A DNA stretch of 64,000 nucleotides from contig OY811978.1 of assembly GCA_963681505.1 (NCBI GenBank), positions 2,682,248 through 2,746,247 of the forward strand. The letters run 5' to 3'. Origin of the DNA: Eunapius fragilis (Eukaryota > Porifera > Demospongiae > Spongillida > Spongillidae). The notes under the pieces were generated by a model. That model searched no databases, was not told where the DNA came from, and was given only the letters and a program-made list of their open reading frames with translations. Shown piece by piece: positions 13,270 through 25,700 of the stretch (its first letter is position 1; every line of letters starts with the position of its first letter). The translations under genes were made by a program, and so were the position numbers.

Positions 13270-13878
13270 TAATTCATTTATTAATATATATGAGCTAATC
13301 CTATATCACATTCGCGCCTAACAGGTTCATAGTGGTCACATGCATGCATTGACCAGATAAACAGCTTCTTTGGAATGCGCATGCACAACATTGCTGTCTT
13401 CACATGGATGTGGCAAAAAGTGTAGCCACTTGTAAGAATATCCAGATTGACAAAACACCATTATAGGTGTCCGCAACATATTGGACACTGCAAAAATTTC
13501 AACTTCTGTAGCCCAGACAGATGAACTGTGCATGTCCGTTCTTGCTAGATACTCGTCCATTGTTTCATGAGCATTAAGGTAGCATGAAAAATTTTCAGCA
13601 TTGTGCTGCATGCATGATGTTGCAATAGCTCTGAATTCTAGGTGTTCATCTTGGGAGCCAGTTATAACAAATGCCAAAGGTCTAAAAAAGCAGTTACCAT
13701 CTCCTTGAATTCTTACTGTTGCAGCAGGCTGGTGGGAAATGCTATATTCTTTAGGTTGAAGAATGTGAGTAATATTCCTTCTAATAAACGTCATGCCATG
13801 CCTTAGGCATAGACTTCTTTGCCACTCATCACATGGTGGCAAGTATGTGAAAGGATGCCTTTGGACCATCTTCAGCAA
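13270..13878 (-). pseudogene. OTU-family cysteine protease fragment, frameshifted
   Basis: The frame at 13878-13336 has the OTU catalytic signature GDGNCFFR, an ALT-like helix region (FVITGSQDEH) and the WATEVEIFAVSNML segment typical of OTU domains. OTU enzymes are deubiquitinase-type cysteine proteases. The frame stops after NACM, but one base shifted it continues as CDHYEPVRRE, which supplies the expected catalytic His. A frameshift near 13345 therefore removes the His. Upstream (~13880-13920) a further coding-like stretch (HPDDVIEEIAEDGPKASF) is also out of frame. It lies inside the 12845-15230 transposon, so it is probably transposon cargo. Confidence 0.8.
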
Positions 13879-14050
13879 TTTCCTCTATCACATCATCTGG
13901 GTGTCTTGAAGTTTGATCTTCGCTTCCCAATACATGGAGTGGCTTCAGAGTTCCCCCACCACCTGCTGTGCACCAAACATCAATTTACTCTACTGCTTTG
14001 ACAATGCTGCATGCTCTGTCCACATAGGAGTATACCTTCTCTTTAATCAT

Positions 14051-14109
14051 TGTAATCGTAAGTGAGGATTTATGTGATTTCATCACATAAATCCTCACTT
14101 GCGATTACA
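14051..14109. repeat. perfect hairpin, ~28-bp arms
   Basis: The arm gtaatcgtaagtgaggattt plus atgtga faces its complement across a 3-4 base loop, with one mismatch. It lies inside the OTU transposon. Confidence 0.85.
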
Positions 14110-14548
14110 AAGTCACCTCCACATACTTCTCGCAGCTGTACTCCACCAAAGCATGCTCTGTATTCTATCCATAATGCCACTGTAGTGTCCTTGCTAAGAG
14201 CAAATTCTCCATCCTTTAGCTTTAAATCTGGTAATATCTCCTAAATATATGTATAAAGAATGCATGCATTTCACTTACATCGAATGCTTCATTATCCTCC
14301 TTAGCTTCATGGTGAAATTCACTTGTACCGTTCTCCACAATCGAAGAAGATGTGATGAATTCAACTGCTCCCATTCACAAGAACAATTGTGTTTGACCAC
14401 ATCAATCACTTCACTTTCAAATCAACAGAGGCTTTTGCACTATCACTTCCCGATTCTGAAATGAACGGCTTGATGTGGCTCGCAATTGCTCGCACTGTGT
14501 TTGAATCGGCATCAGACAGCATGCAGGTACCACGGCCAAGACGCTTAA

Positions 14549-14839
14549 CAGTGGCGGATCCAGGGGGCGGGGGGGCGGGGGTATACCCCCTCCCGCCAAG
14601 TTAGAAATTAAATATTCATAGCTACAAGGGGCGGTGTCTTATGTCGCGCTGATGATATAAATACAACGAAAACGCGCCGAAGTAACATGATAACAGTAAA
14701 AAGCGGCTGGGGCGAAGCCCCAGACCCCGGATACATCTTCCTCTCTTACGCGCAATATTTCGTAGCCACGCCCAAACCATGATTATTAACGCCCCTCCCC
14801 TTTGCCCCCCCTCGCAAAAAATTTCTGGATCCGCCCCTG
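14549..14839. mobile_element. hAT-like MITE
   Basis: Ends CAGTGGCGGATCCAGG and CTGGATCCGCCCCTG, with gcttaac on both sides as a 7-8 bp target duplication. This fits the hAT superfamily. It has no ORF and is nested in the OTU transposon. Confidence 0.75.
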
Positions 14840-15230
14840 CTTAACAATTGTGTATGGTCCTTTCCATCTAATCAGCAGCTTTTCTCCCTTATAGTTTTCT
14901 TTCGTTTAAAGTCATCGCCATAGTCATCTAAAGAATACGAGCATGAACGTGCACTGAATCGTACATCTACAACCAAAAGGCCTATGCATACAGTATCGTA
15001 CCATCTCTAGCCCTTTTTCTCTTATTTTTATAAATTCTTTTGCTTCCTCATCCGATCGCCGCTGATCACTTCACAAAAACACGTGTTTAAAGAAGGGGGG
15101 GGGACCAAAATACGCATGCGCGGACCAAATATTTCAGACAAAATTAGTCCGGGGGGACCGATTTTTTCATAAAAATTGGTCCGGGGGGACCAATTTTTGG
15201 GGGGGGGACCAAAATTTTCGTGACAGTACC

Positions 15231-15791
15231 CCAAGAGGCTCTAAGTCTGTATCTGATCCAGCGCGGAAGATAATAATATTTCAGCGCTGATTCTTTATAG
15301 TATCAGCAACTACTTTCAGCAGTCTGTAGTTGAATAAACTATATCTGACCTCCGTGCGTCATTTAACTAATCTAAGTGCTGCACACACTAACACATACAG
15401 GCACACATTCACTAGCACATAATAAACACATAAAAAATACAACCTACGCTTTATCAAAAGTAATGTAAATTGTACATGTATGGAAAGTAATAATTTCAGT
15501 TATATGGGTATTATGTATGTGTGATCTTAAGCCCAACCAGCATTCGTAACTTCACTTTTGGAAGGGGGGGGGGGGGGGGGGGGGGGGGGCAAACTAGCTT
15601 GCGACTCAAATGAATGTGTATATGTTCAGTAAGCTAAAGTATATAAGTTCGGCAAACTACATGTAAGGTAACTTTGCTTGCTCATACTCATTTGGCGATA
15701 AATCGGCAGGAGGTATGCTGGTCGGCCTTTAGAGATTATTTTTGTCACATTTCCTTTGTAACCATTCCTTCTCATCATGTCTACCTCACAG
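15231..15791. other. unassigned sequence with a G run
   Basis: No gene is seen. A run of ~23 G lies at about 15567-15589. The region precedes the Ig2 exon of receptor copy 2. Confidence 0.4.
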
Positions 15792-18241
15792 GACCACCAA
15801 TTTTGAAATCAGTGGGCACAGTCGCAGGCCTGAGCAATGCTTCAGTTACCTTCCAGATTGGAGATACATCATCACCTCCTCCATACCCTGCTCCATCATT
15901 CTCCATTACTGCTGGGAATGGTACACTGAGTGTAGCTCAGCTACAGTACAGCCATCCTAACCTGACACTGAGGGGACTAACAGATACCAATGGTGGCAGC
16001 TATGTGGTGACTGCCACTAACAGCAGATTGAATAGTGGTGGCATCATTGGATCTTCAATGGAAGTTTTAATTTGAATCTACAGTGTAAGCGCATTTGCTG
16101 CAAAGAAGTACACATACGCACAGGTGATTAAATAATCATTATATCATATTGCCAACAATCACATGCAGCAGGACCATCAATGGTGGCAGCAGCTTCAGGG
16201 CAGCCTGTGACCCTTGTATGTGGTACAAACCTCAGAAGTAACCCACCATTACCATCCCAGTGGAGGGACAATAATGGAACAGCATTGTCAGTTGGAGGAA
16301 GATATGTCTTTGGAAATGGATCTGATATTGTTCACCTGAATATATCAAGTACTGCTCAGAATGATAATGGAAACTGGTCATGCATTCTTAACAATGGTGT
16401 ATTTACATCTCGCATCATGAATGCACTTCTGTTTGTCGTTGGTAAGCCTTAAATATGTACTTCTATATATGTCATATAGCTGTCACTTTCTCTAGTACCA
16501 CCCTCTCAGCCTACCAATGTCACATCTAACCCAGTGGAGCTTAACCAAACCCAGTTGTTCATCAGTTGGCAGGTCCCACTCTACCTAGGAGTCCCTCCTG
16601 TCTCCACCTACATAGCAACAGCAACTTCATCACTATATAATCAAACTCAGACAGTAAATACAAATTCTGTTCTCTTTGATGGATTGCTGCCTGGATTATC
16701 CTATGACATCACTGTTGTGGCGGTGAGTACTTATGGCGATGTTTCAGCACCTGGTCCTTCAAGTGTCAAAGTCACCTTTAAAACAGTCCTAACTGGTAAG
16801 AGGCTCTTGTAATTATGCTATGTGATGGTTGTTGTCTTTTGTTTTCAGTTCCAACTCTTTGGTGCAATAGTTTGATTGCTGTTGGTGGAGGTGTCAATGT
16901 ATCATGGACAGTTGTGTACAATGGTGGGAGAGACATCTAAGCAGTTGAGGTTGAATACACTCTGGCTGGCAGTGGTAAACTATTAATGCATCAGTCACAT
17001 CCAATGCAACATCAGTACTAGTTAGGGAACAGTTTGTGGTCACCAGATCCTACTCATTCCAGATACCTGCCAACAACTCCATTGGCAACAGTGATGCTAT
17101 TGTGTGTGGATCAGTTCTTATCAGAGGTTTGGTTTGTAGAGATTGCCTTGATTGTATAAAACATAACACTTCTCTCATCTTCAGGCATTCCTATTCAACC
17201 CAATCAACCCATGGTTGCCTCCACCCACCAAGGGACAGTTACCATGACATGAGTACAGTTGCATCTGGTGCTGGAACTACTGGGTCATTTGCGTTCCTAG
17301 TTAACTCCATCCCTCCAGTAGACATGATGCCACCCAGCTATCCATTCCCCTCATGCACTGATGGACAGAAGGTGTCTGTTGTTATCAATACAATAAAAAC
17401 TGATGTCGCATACATCTTCATGGTTTCTGCTGGCAACCAATATGGCATCTCTGACTGTGTAGAAGCATCATGGTTAGGTAGTGGTGAGGGAGTGGAGATG
17501 TGTATGTGAACATGTGCTGTGATCACTATAACTGTTTGCAATACTACAGCTAATACACAACCATATTTGTGTGTATGTGCATGTGTGTGTGGTATTTGTG
17601 CATGGTCAGGGGATGGGGATGGACATGTGGTTTGTTTACCATTATGCCTTCATTACAGTTATCATAGCACCATCTTCAACAATAACAACAGGTGGTGTGA
17701 GGGCCTATGAATATGATTATGAGTAATTTAACTTACCTCAACAATAGCAGTCATTGGAGGAGTGATGGGAGGGATCATATAGTTATTTTGGTCATCTTTA
17801 TCTTCCATGTCCTATGGAACAGAGGTAAGTAAGGTAGTCTGCCACTGATGCCAGACAATATGGCCTAGGCTTGGTGTTCCTTAACAAGACGCAGTGTAGA
17901 GAGAAGCTAAACACTTGGTCATTGACTAGCTCAGTCATCAGTAGCTTGCCCCATATACAAGTCTATCAATGACTAACTTTTTGGGCAGATTCATGTATTT
18001 TACAAATGACACAACCAAAATATCAAGGCATTGAGAACTGCCATTAATAACGTGCATTTTCATAATTTGACTATGACTTGCATGAAGTAATTAATTTCCA
18101 CAAACCAATCAGTGAACAACAGTTGTAGATGTAATGGTTGCAGGAATTAGATTTTACTTACATTATTACTAACATTTCCTTCAGAGATTGTGGACACGAA
18201 TGATAACACAGCATATGGAGTGATATCAAGCACAGATAAAG

Positions 18242-19599
18242 GTATGAGTATGTAATAGTGTGCTTTATGATAATTCTGAACCAATGCATATTAGGAAAAG
18301 CTGATGCAGTTTATGAGGCGGGAAATGAAATGAAATGAAAATTTAAGGCACAACTATGGTGATTTCATGAACTATGCTGATTTCTGTTATATTCAATGTA
18401 CTACTGTGTTGCCTATATATGTACATATATGTGTTTAGATTACCTGATTTGGTCTTAAAATAGTCCTTCAGTCAGCCTTTATTGGTCCAGCTGATTAAAA
18501 CCATCTCTGCTTGACTCATACATTTACTTTCTTGTAATATGCTGTCGCCTCACAAGGCATGGTCATTGTAGGCTGGTTTCCTCAGGCAGCTAGCTCTCCT
18601 TGCTATTGCCAGTTGAATTGTTATTCTCAATCGTTGTCATCTGAGCCATTGTCTTCTTTGTCCTTAATATAACATGCATTGCAGTACCGGCTATTGCCTC
18701 CTAAATTACACGCCATCACAATTAATTTCACCAATAAACAAAAACTCAGGCATTTATTTTAGAGGGCTACCTTGAACATACATCCCCCAAAACTATGGAG
18801 GGCTCAGCTAAGCCTGCAGCTGCATGCATCTTTTCAGGCATCATTCCCATATCTCTAGTTGGAAGAACATGGCTCGTTTGTTGAATATTAACATCATTTT
18901 ATTCCTTCATATAATGTTCCTTTTAACACTAAGATTTTCTTCCCCCGCCCTTGAGATACTCTTCATCCCATCACCTTCAATCCTCTGCTTATACATTACC
19001 TTGCACATAGTCTGAAGCACTTTGTGTATCCCCTGCAGGATGCATGGCCAGGTTATTGTGTTACTTAGCATTATCACAAGACACATCACAAGCCATCAAA
19101 ATGCTCAGTTATATTGATTTTGGGGCCAGTTTGATCACCTGTACACTTCGTTCAATTTGGCGGACCAAGGATTTTATATACAAGAGTAGTTCTATTCAAA
19201 CCCCTAACAGGTTCTAACACAGCTAGGCATTGACCTAACAATGAAGACCTGAGATCAAAGCATTGCAGTCTTCTGCTGAGGGGGGTGGGGGGCACCAATT
19301 AATAAAAAGTTAAATAAAGTGGAAAATGGGTGTGTTCACCGAAAGGGGGTGGGTGCGGGAGAGGGATATGCCCCCTTCCGCGCAAAGCGCGGAAGCTTTT
19401 GGTAGCTATAGAGGGTTCTCAGAAATGGTACGTGATCATGGTAACCCGCGCATTGCCGTAGTTCTCTTTCAAGATGGCTACCGTTTTATATATATTTTAT
19501 ATTGTATGCTCTGTCAAGATGGCGACTGTGACGTCACGGTGAGAACCTCTATACATTCAAAATGAAATTTAAAACGCTATATTGCGCGACTATGAATAT
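18242..19599. other. spacer between receptor copies 2 and 3
   Basis: 18242-18480 matches the intron that follows the second tyrosine-motif exon in copies 1 and 3 (10346- and 29805-), and 18480-18680 matches 30050-30320. No death-domain exon is found before the next copy begins. The rest is unassigned. Confidence 0.6.
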
Positions 19600-19689
19600 A
19601 TAATTAGACGAACGAAGGGGGGGGGGGGGGGGCACGTGCCCCCGGTGCCTCCCCCCCCCCCCCCCCCCCCCCCCCTGGATCCGCCACTG
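19600..19689. mobile_element. terminal part of a hAT-like MITE abutting the receptor start codon
   Basis: The sequence ends in C runs followed by CTGGATCCGCCACTG, the complement of the CAGTGGCGGATCCAGG end seen at 14549. The last base of the terminus (19689) directly precedes the ATG of the signal-peptide exon. The left end of the element is not clear; G/C runs may hide it. Confidence 0.7.
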
Positions 19690-19735
19690 ATGGGAACTGT
19701 TGTGTTCTGGTTTGTAGCCGCTCTGACTACAACAG
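19690..19735 (+). CDS. receptor copy 3, exon 1: signal peptide
   Basis: Codes MGTVVFWFVAALTTT, a short hydrophobic leader. The ATG aligns with the ATG of copy 2 (11319). Donor gtacgt. The base before the ATG is the end of a hAT-like MITE. Confidence 0.75.
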
Positions 19736-22700
19736 GTACGTTGTCTTTACTTGGTTCTTGTACTGACTAGGCCTATTTGTGTAATCTTTCAGCTGTAGCT
19801 GTGTATTTTGACTCCAATCCGCCTACTGGAACGGTGCTTTCTTACGGTCTAAATGAACCGGGTTCCACCATTACCTGCCTTGGATATAACGATATTCTAG
19901 GAGTATTGTATCAACAGCAAACGTTTTGGTCCGTTACCCAAGTGGGTAAAAGCTCCACTCTCATATCTGCGTCCAATTCCACGTTCTTGTTGAGTAACGA
20001 CATAATAGCAATAAATGGTTTATCGGCTCAAACAAATCTCACCGTGCTGAATGTGACCAGTAACTTAGATGGTGCGACGATCACCTGCTTCAATCCAAAC
20101 ATACCTGCCAACACTGCTTCGTTTACAGTGAAGATAAATCGTAAGTCCTCGACTAGAACGTGTGTGGGGGTGTGGCAGTAGCGCATATGTGTGTGTGTAT
20201 ATGTGTGTGTGTGTGGGTGGGTGGGTGGGTGGGTAGAGTTTAACACTTTTCTGGAGGTTTAAAAAAAATGCACCTCCCCAAATCCGCAAAGTAAGTTGGA
20301 TTTACGTTTTTTTTCACAATACTTGCAATAGCATTTGGGGCCATTGTAACATTCTTTTGTGACAATGATTGTAATATCTCATATTTAGTTCAGATTTTTT
20401 AAGTGTAACATTGTCAGTCTTCCTCTAAGTGTGTGATGACTTTCTTCTGTTCAACATATGGAGAAATGAACATTGTGGTTTGTAATTTTTCGGATTCTTT
20501 CCGTGGCATGCTCCATAGAAAATTTATAGCATTTTTGCAAATTTGATTGTTATTAATTAATTAGTTGAGTTATGACTTTTGCTATTTAATTGTAGGCAAT
20601 TTCAAATTTGTATCATGTATCGTCCAAAATTCTGGGACCATTTTAGAAAAAATTATGTTCCATAGACTTGTACACAAAATTGAAAGAATTTGTGCTAATT
20701 AAAATATTCCATTTATTATAACTGACAAACAAAGGGGGATACAACCCTTGCTATGCTCTAAAAGTATCCAACTAACAGAGTATATGATAAAAAGTGTGTG
20801 TTATCGTGAAGATTTTGGGATCATTTTTAAAAATAGTGAACCTGATTTCAGGCACCATGTTTATATTGTGTTTCTTATCTGTTGCCATAGATACCAATTA
20901 ACGTGCCAACTGGTATGGGTATGAGAAAGGGAGGAGTAGGATGAGGATAAGGAGGGGAGGAGATGGAAGTGGAGGAGGAGAAGGAAGGGGAGGTGGGGGC
21001 GTGGACAAATGCTTCGCAATCGTTTTGTACACCGATGAGGTTGGAATAAATATTAAATTCTGATGTTAGTGGGAAAGCAGATACACTGTCGTGGTATGGA
21101 CAGGCTAATATGCCCCCCCCCCCCCCCCCCCCCCCCCTTTACGAAGTGAACATTTATTGGAATAATCTATCATTAGGTGGGTATTATACAAACTTTGCAA
21201 GAATTGACAAACAGTTAACTGGTTTTTGATGCTTAGCAATGTACTATACAAAGCCATTGTAACATCTCCATTCTAGCACAACTGAGCGCTCAATTTATAA
21301 TTAGCTGTACATTTCTACGTATGGCAATGGCAACTTCTCTCCAGTATCCTGAATACTTTACATGGGACAATTAATCGGCCAGCATTTTTGCACCAGTGCT
21401 TTGTTGTGCTGCAATAGAAGGTGCATAACAATGGCATACCAACATTAACACATACCAACATTTATTTTTAGTCTAACCTGCATGATGTTTACCCATTGTC
21501 GTTGTACAGTACTAGTAATGTGCCACCACAGTACATGTGTGACATCTTGACAGTGTTGCTTTTCATATTCTTTGTTGCTTTCGCACAGTTTTAATTCGCT
21601 CTGACCAGTTCTCATCATCCTTCATAGTCCAATAGCTATTCAGTCATTGCTTTTCAGCACAACACAATAACCGCTCAAAGCTCATTGGTCGAGAGTGTGA
21701 CCTACCAGGTCACTGTAACTATCCATCACATGTACACAGACCATCACCTACACACTATTGCATACCAGTACACCTCACACATGTAGTAGATACTCAGTGT
21801 TGTCAAAAAATGACCAAATGGCTGTTACATGTACAGGCATCAGCATTGCTTACACAGGGACTTTACTACCAGGTCCTGTTTATAATGAGGGAGGAACATA
21901 AACATCCACAACTAATCATATACATGGTTCTTATCTAAAAGTGTCTGCTTCCAGCAAGTCCACCATTGTCCAAAGTTTCCAATCTGAGCACTCTAACTGT
22001 CACATGCACACATCATACATTACCAAATACAAATAATTTAATGCCATGCACACCGTCACATAAAGTCTGCAGAGCCTTGTAGCTACTCGATGACCACACA
22101 AAGCCTCCAATGTCCCTTCTATTTCAGTTATTGTTGCTGAAGCTTTTTGTCATGCTGGCTGTATCATATTGACCATTCAGCCACCTAGGAGAGCATTTCA
22201 TGTAAGTTAGGCAAAAGAAACTGTTAGTGTTCTTAGCCTATCCTATTGACCGCTACCCCTTTATGTGGGGCAGATAACCTCTGATAAGGGTAGGCTAAGA
22301 ACACAGAATTCTTACCTTCATGGTAAGGTATGAAGGGAACTGCATAAGTGATAAATGCTTTCTTGATGTTAGTGCATGCCTTTGGTGTTGTGCATATGGG
22401 TTGATATATGGATTGGTGTATGGGGTGCGGGTGGCTGAGGAGCAATTGATACCAAGCAAGACAGTTCTGTGCATGGGTTGTGTCACTTGTTATCCCTTAA
22501 TTGCCAAAGTGGGGGCAAAAAATATGGGAAGGGGGCACCCCCCTCTCGATCAATGAAACTCTGCTGATGTGTAAGGTCATTGGGAATGTACACACTGTTG
22601 GTAGTGTGTACTGGTGTGTGTGTTGGTGGAGAGCACGAGTTGGGTGTGTATGCTGATGAGAGGTCATATAGTTGTGTATGCTGGGAGTGTACACTTGAAA

Positions 22701-25700
22701 ATGTTATTTGGTATGTTGGGTGAGTAATATAGAATTGTGAGTGTGACTGTGTGTTTGTGAACTTGTTATTCCGTGGGTACCGTGTGTGAGTAATGTGTGT
22801 GTGTGGTCGCGCGCGCATGAATGTTTGCTTATATGTGTGCGCACGCGTCTAAGTGTGCATATTTATACCATCGTAACCTAACGCAATAATGGAACTGTAG
22901 GCTTTTAAAATACCACTCAGCAATCTTCCATACGTCAGCGCCGCATAATATAAATGAATATATGATCCGCCATGTTGGTGCACAGCTTTTACGGTAATAA
23001 TGAAGGCATTAATAAAAATTGGGTCTGTAACAAAGAATAAGCACTTAAAATAAAATTAATAGCTACATACTTATATCATGTCACAAAACCGCATGGTTTA
23101 AAAAACAATGCATGTGCCCAGCCTCATAGTCAGTCCTAATGTGTAAAAGGAAGGAACCAAGAGAAAACATATGAAAACGGGTATATAATGTATGGAATCG
23201 TGGCAACGATAAGTTGCATAATTAAAAATTCAGGCCACTGTAACTCCATGATGGACACACTGTTTTCCAGTGCGTATGTAGAGGACAGAAGTGTCCCTTA
23301 TAATTTGAAAACTTGGAAAAATATGTGCTAGGTCCCTTTTCGCTGCCACGATCTCATATATTATATTGGCATGTTTACAGGACGTTATAGTGCAGTTCGC
23401 CCCATTGACGCTTATTTCATTCCTTTTTACACCAATATTACCATCTGTAAGTGGTATGGGCTTGTGTCCATTTCTGGCTAATTTAATAGCATACATTTTA
23501 TGGGTTGGGTAATTATAAAACAATATTTTTGATCATGTTTGTTCATTTTCATATGCCAATAATGTCCTATTGTTCACAACGCTAACTGCAGTTTGGACAT
23601 ATCTACGGATTCAAAAATCTTTCGCTTTTACATTTAACTTGTACTTACATTTATACAATAGTTCTTACAGGCATGCTCATTGGAAAGCATTCACTATCGC
23701 TAGCAATTAAAAGTGCTGCAGATCAAAGCGTTTTCATAACAATACAATCTGATAATAATCTTTTGCCGTTGATGTCATACATTAATTGTTTATGTTTGGC
23801 CAGGTGCAAGTCATTATAAAAATGGCACGACGAGAAACACTAAAGAGTTAATAATTGCTTAATAAATTGCCCTTGGCAGTTACCATAAAGAGGTTACAGT
23901 GCTTTCATAGATCTATCAGAGGTTGACCCCCTGAATTGTAAGCAACACACTACATCCGATCTCATTAGCACTATCACTTTTTGTTTTGGTGTATTAGAAA
24001 TTAAATCGACTAGGGAATGAGTGGTTAAAAAAGGGATTGGCTGAACTGAAAGTCTTAATTATTGCTTCCATCACAGGGCCACCGGTTCTGAAATCAGTGG
24101 GCACAGTTACTGGTCTGAGCAATGCTTCAGTTACCTTTCAGATTGGAGATACATCATCACCTCCTCCATACCCTGCTCCATCATTCTCCATTACTACTGG
24201 GAATGGTACACTGAGTGTAGCTCAGCTACAGTACAGCCATCCTAACCTGACACTGAGGGGACTAACTGATGCCAATGGGGGCAGCTATGTGGTGACTGCC
24301 ACTAATAGCAGATTGAATGGTGGCGACATAATTGGATCTTCAAGTGCAAGTTTTAACTTGAATGTGCAGTGTATGTGTCTGCAAAGGAGTACATCTAACA
24401 GAATGAATAATCTAAATTTCTCTACTTTCAGTTCCGCCAACAATCACACCAGGACCATCAATGGTGGCAGTAGCTCCAGGACAGCCTGTGACCCTTGTAT
24501 GTGGTACAAACCTCAGAAGTAACCCACCAGCCACTATCCAGTGGAGGGACAATAATGGAGCAGTATTGTCAGTTGGAGGAAGATATGTCTTTGGAAATGG
24601 ATATGATATTGTCCACCTGAATATATCCAGTACTGGTTCAAGTGATAACGACACTTGGTCATGCATTCTTAACAATGGTGTATTTGCACCTCTTACTGTG
24701 AATGTACTTCTATTTGTCATTGGTAAGCCATTTGTATTTTGTCTTGTTGCATGTCACTCAGTTGTGTTTCTCTAGCACCACCATCTCAACCTAGAAATGC
24801 CACATCTAACCAAGTGGTGTTTAACCAAACCCAGTTGTACATCAGTTGGCAGGCCCCACTCTACCTAGGAGTCCCTCCTGTCTCCACCTACATAGCAACT
24901 GCAACTTCATCACTTGATCCAGTTATTCGAATGATCACAGTGAACACAACTTCTGTTCTCTTTGATGGATTGCTGGCTGGATTGTCCTATGATATCACTG
25001 TTGTGGCGGTGAGTACCTCTGGTGGTGTTTCAGCACCTGGTCCTTCAAGTGACAAAGTCACCTTCAGTACTGTTCCTACTGGTAAGGGTCTACGTTTGTG
25101 TTGATGTTATGTAAATGAAATGATTGTTACTTTTTGCCAGTTCCAACTCTTCAGTGCAATAGTATGATTGCTGTTGGAGGTGTCAATGTATCATGGACAG
25201 TTGTGTACAATGGTGGGAGAGACATCTCAGCAGTTGCGGTTGAATGCACTCTGGCTGGCAGTGACCAAAAATATCAGCCTATTAGTGCATTGGTCACACC
25301 CAATGCAACATCAGTACTAGTTAGGGAACAGTTTGTGGCCACCAGATCCTACTCATTCCAGATATCTGCCAACAACTCCGTTGGCAACAGTAATGCTATT
25401 GTGTGTGGAACAGTTCTTATCATAGAAGGTTTGTAGAGATTGCCCTGATATTATAGCACTTACCATCTCTCTCATCTTCAGGAATTCCTATTCGACCTGA
25501 CAGACCAATCCTTACTACCACCAAATTGGGGACAGTTACCATGACATTGAGTACAGTTGCATCTGGTGCTGGAACTACTAGGTCATTCGTGTTCCTAGTT
25601 AACTCCACCCCTCCAGTGGACATGATGCCACCCAGCTATCCATTCCCCTCATACACCGATAGACAGAAGGTGTCTGTTGTTATCAACAACATACAAACTG

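Larger units (their letters stand above)
12845..15230. mobile_element. DNA transposon carrying an OTU protease fragment
   Basis: Inverted ends GGTACTGTCACG (12845) and CGTGACAGTACC (ending 15230) are followed inward on both sides by matching blocks of TTGGTCCCCCC and GGACCAAATATTTCAGA. Between them lie an OTU-type reading frame on the minus strand, a perfect hairpin and a nested hAT-like MITE. No target duplication or transposase is evident, so the superfamily is open. Confidence 0.75.
11319..18241 (+). pseudogene. receptor copy 2: heavily broken Ig/FN3 receptor gene
   Basis: Exons homologous to the intact gene: signal peptide 11319-11367 (MQAVFVFWHVAVLIVT), Ig1 11421 to ~11690, Ig2 15792 to ~16079, Ig3 ~16167-16441, FN3-1 16496-16795, FN3-2 16849 to ~17128, FN3-3 ~17186-17491, TM ~17745-17825, tyrosine-motif exon ~18186-18241. 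Lesions: an ~11-base deletion in Ig1 and loss of its end, a one-base deletion near the end of Ig2 giving TGA, a changed Ig3 acceptor, TAA in place of a Ser codon in FN3-2 (~16937), a one-base deletion in FN3-3 (~17250), and a ~13-base deletion inside the TM helix (~17780). The first tyrosine-motif exon is missing and no death domain follows. FN3-1 is still intact. Confidence 0.9.
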
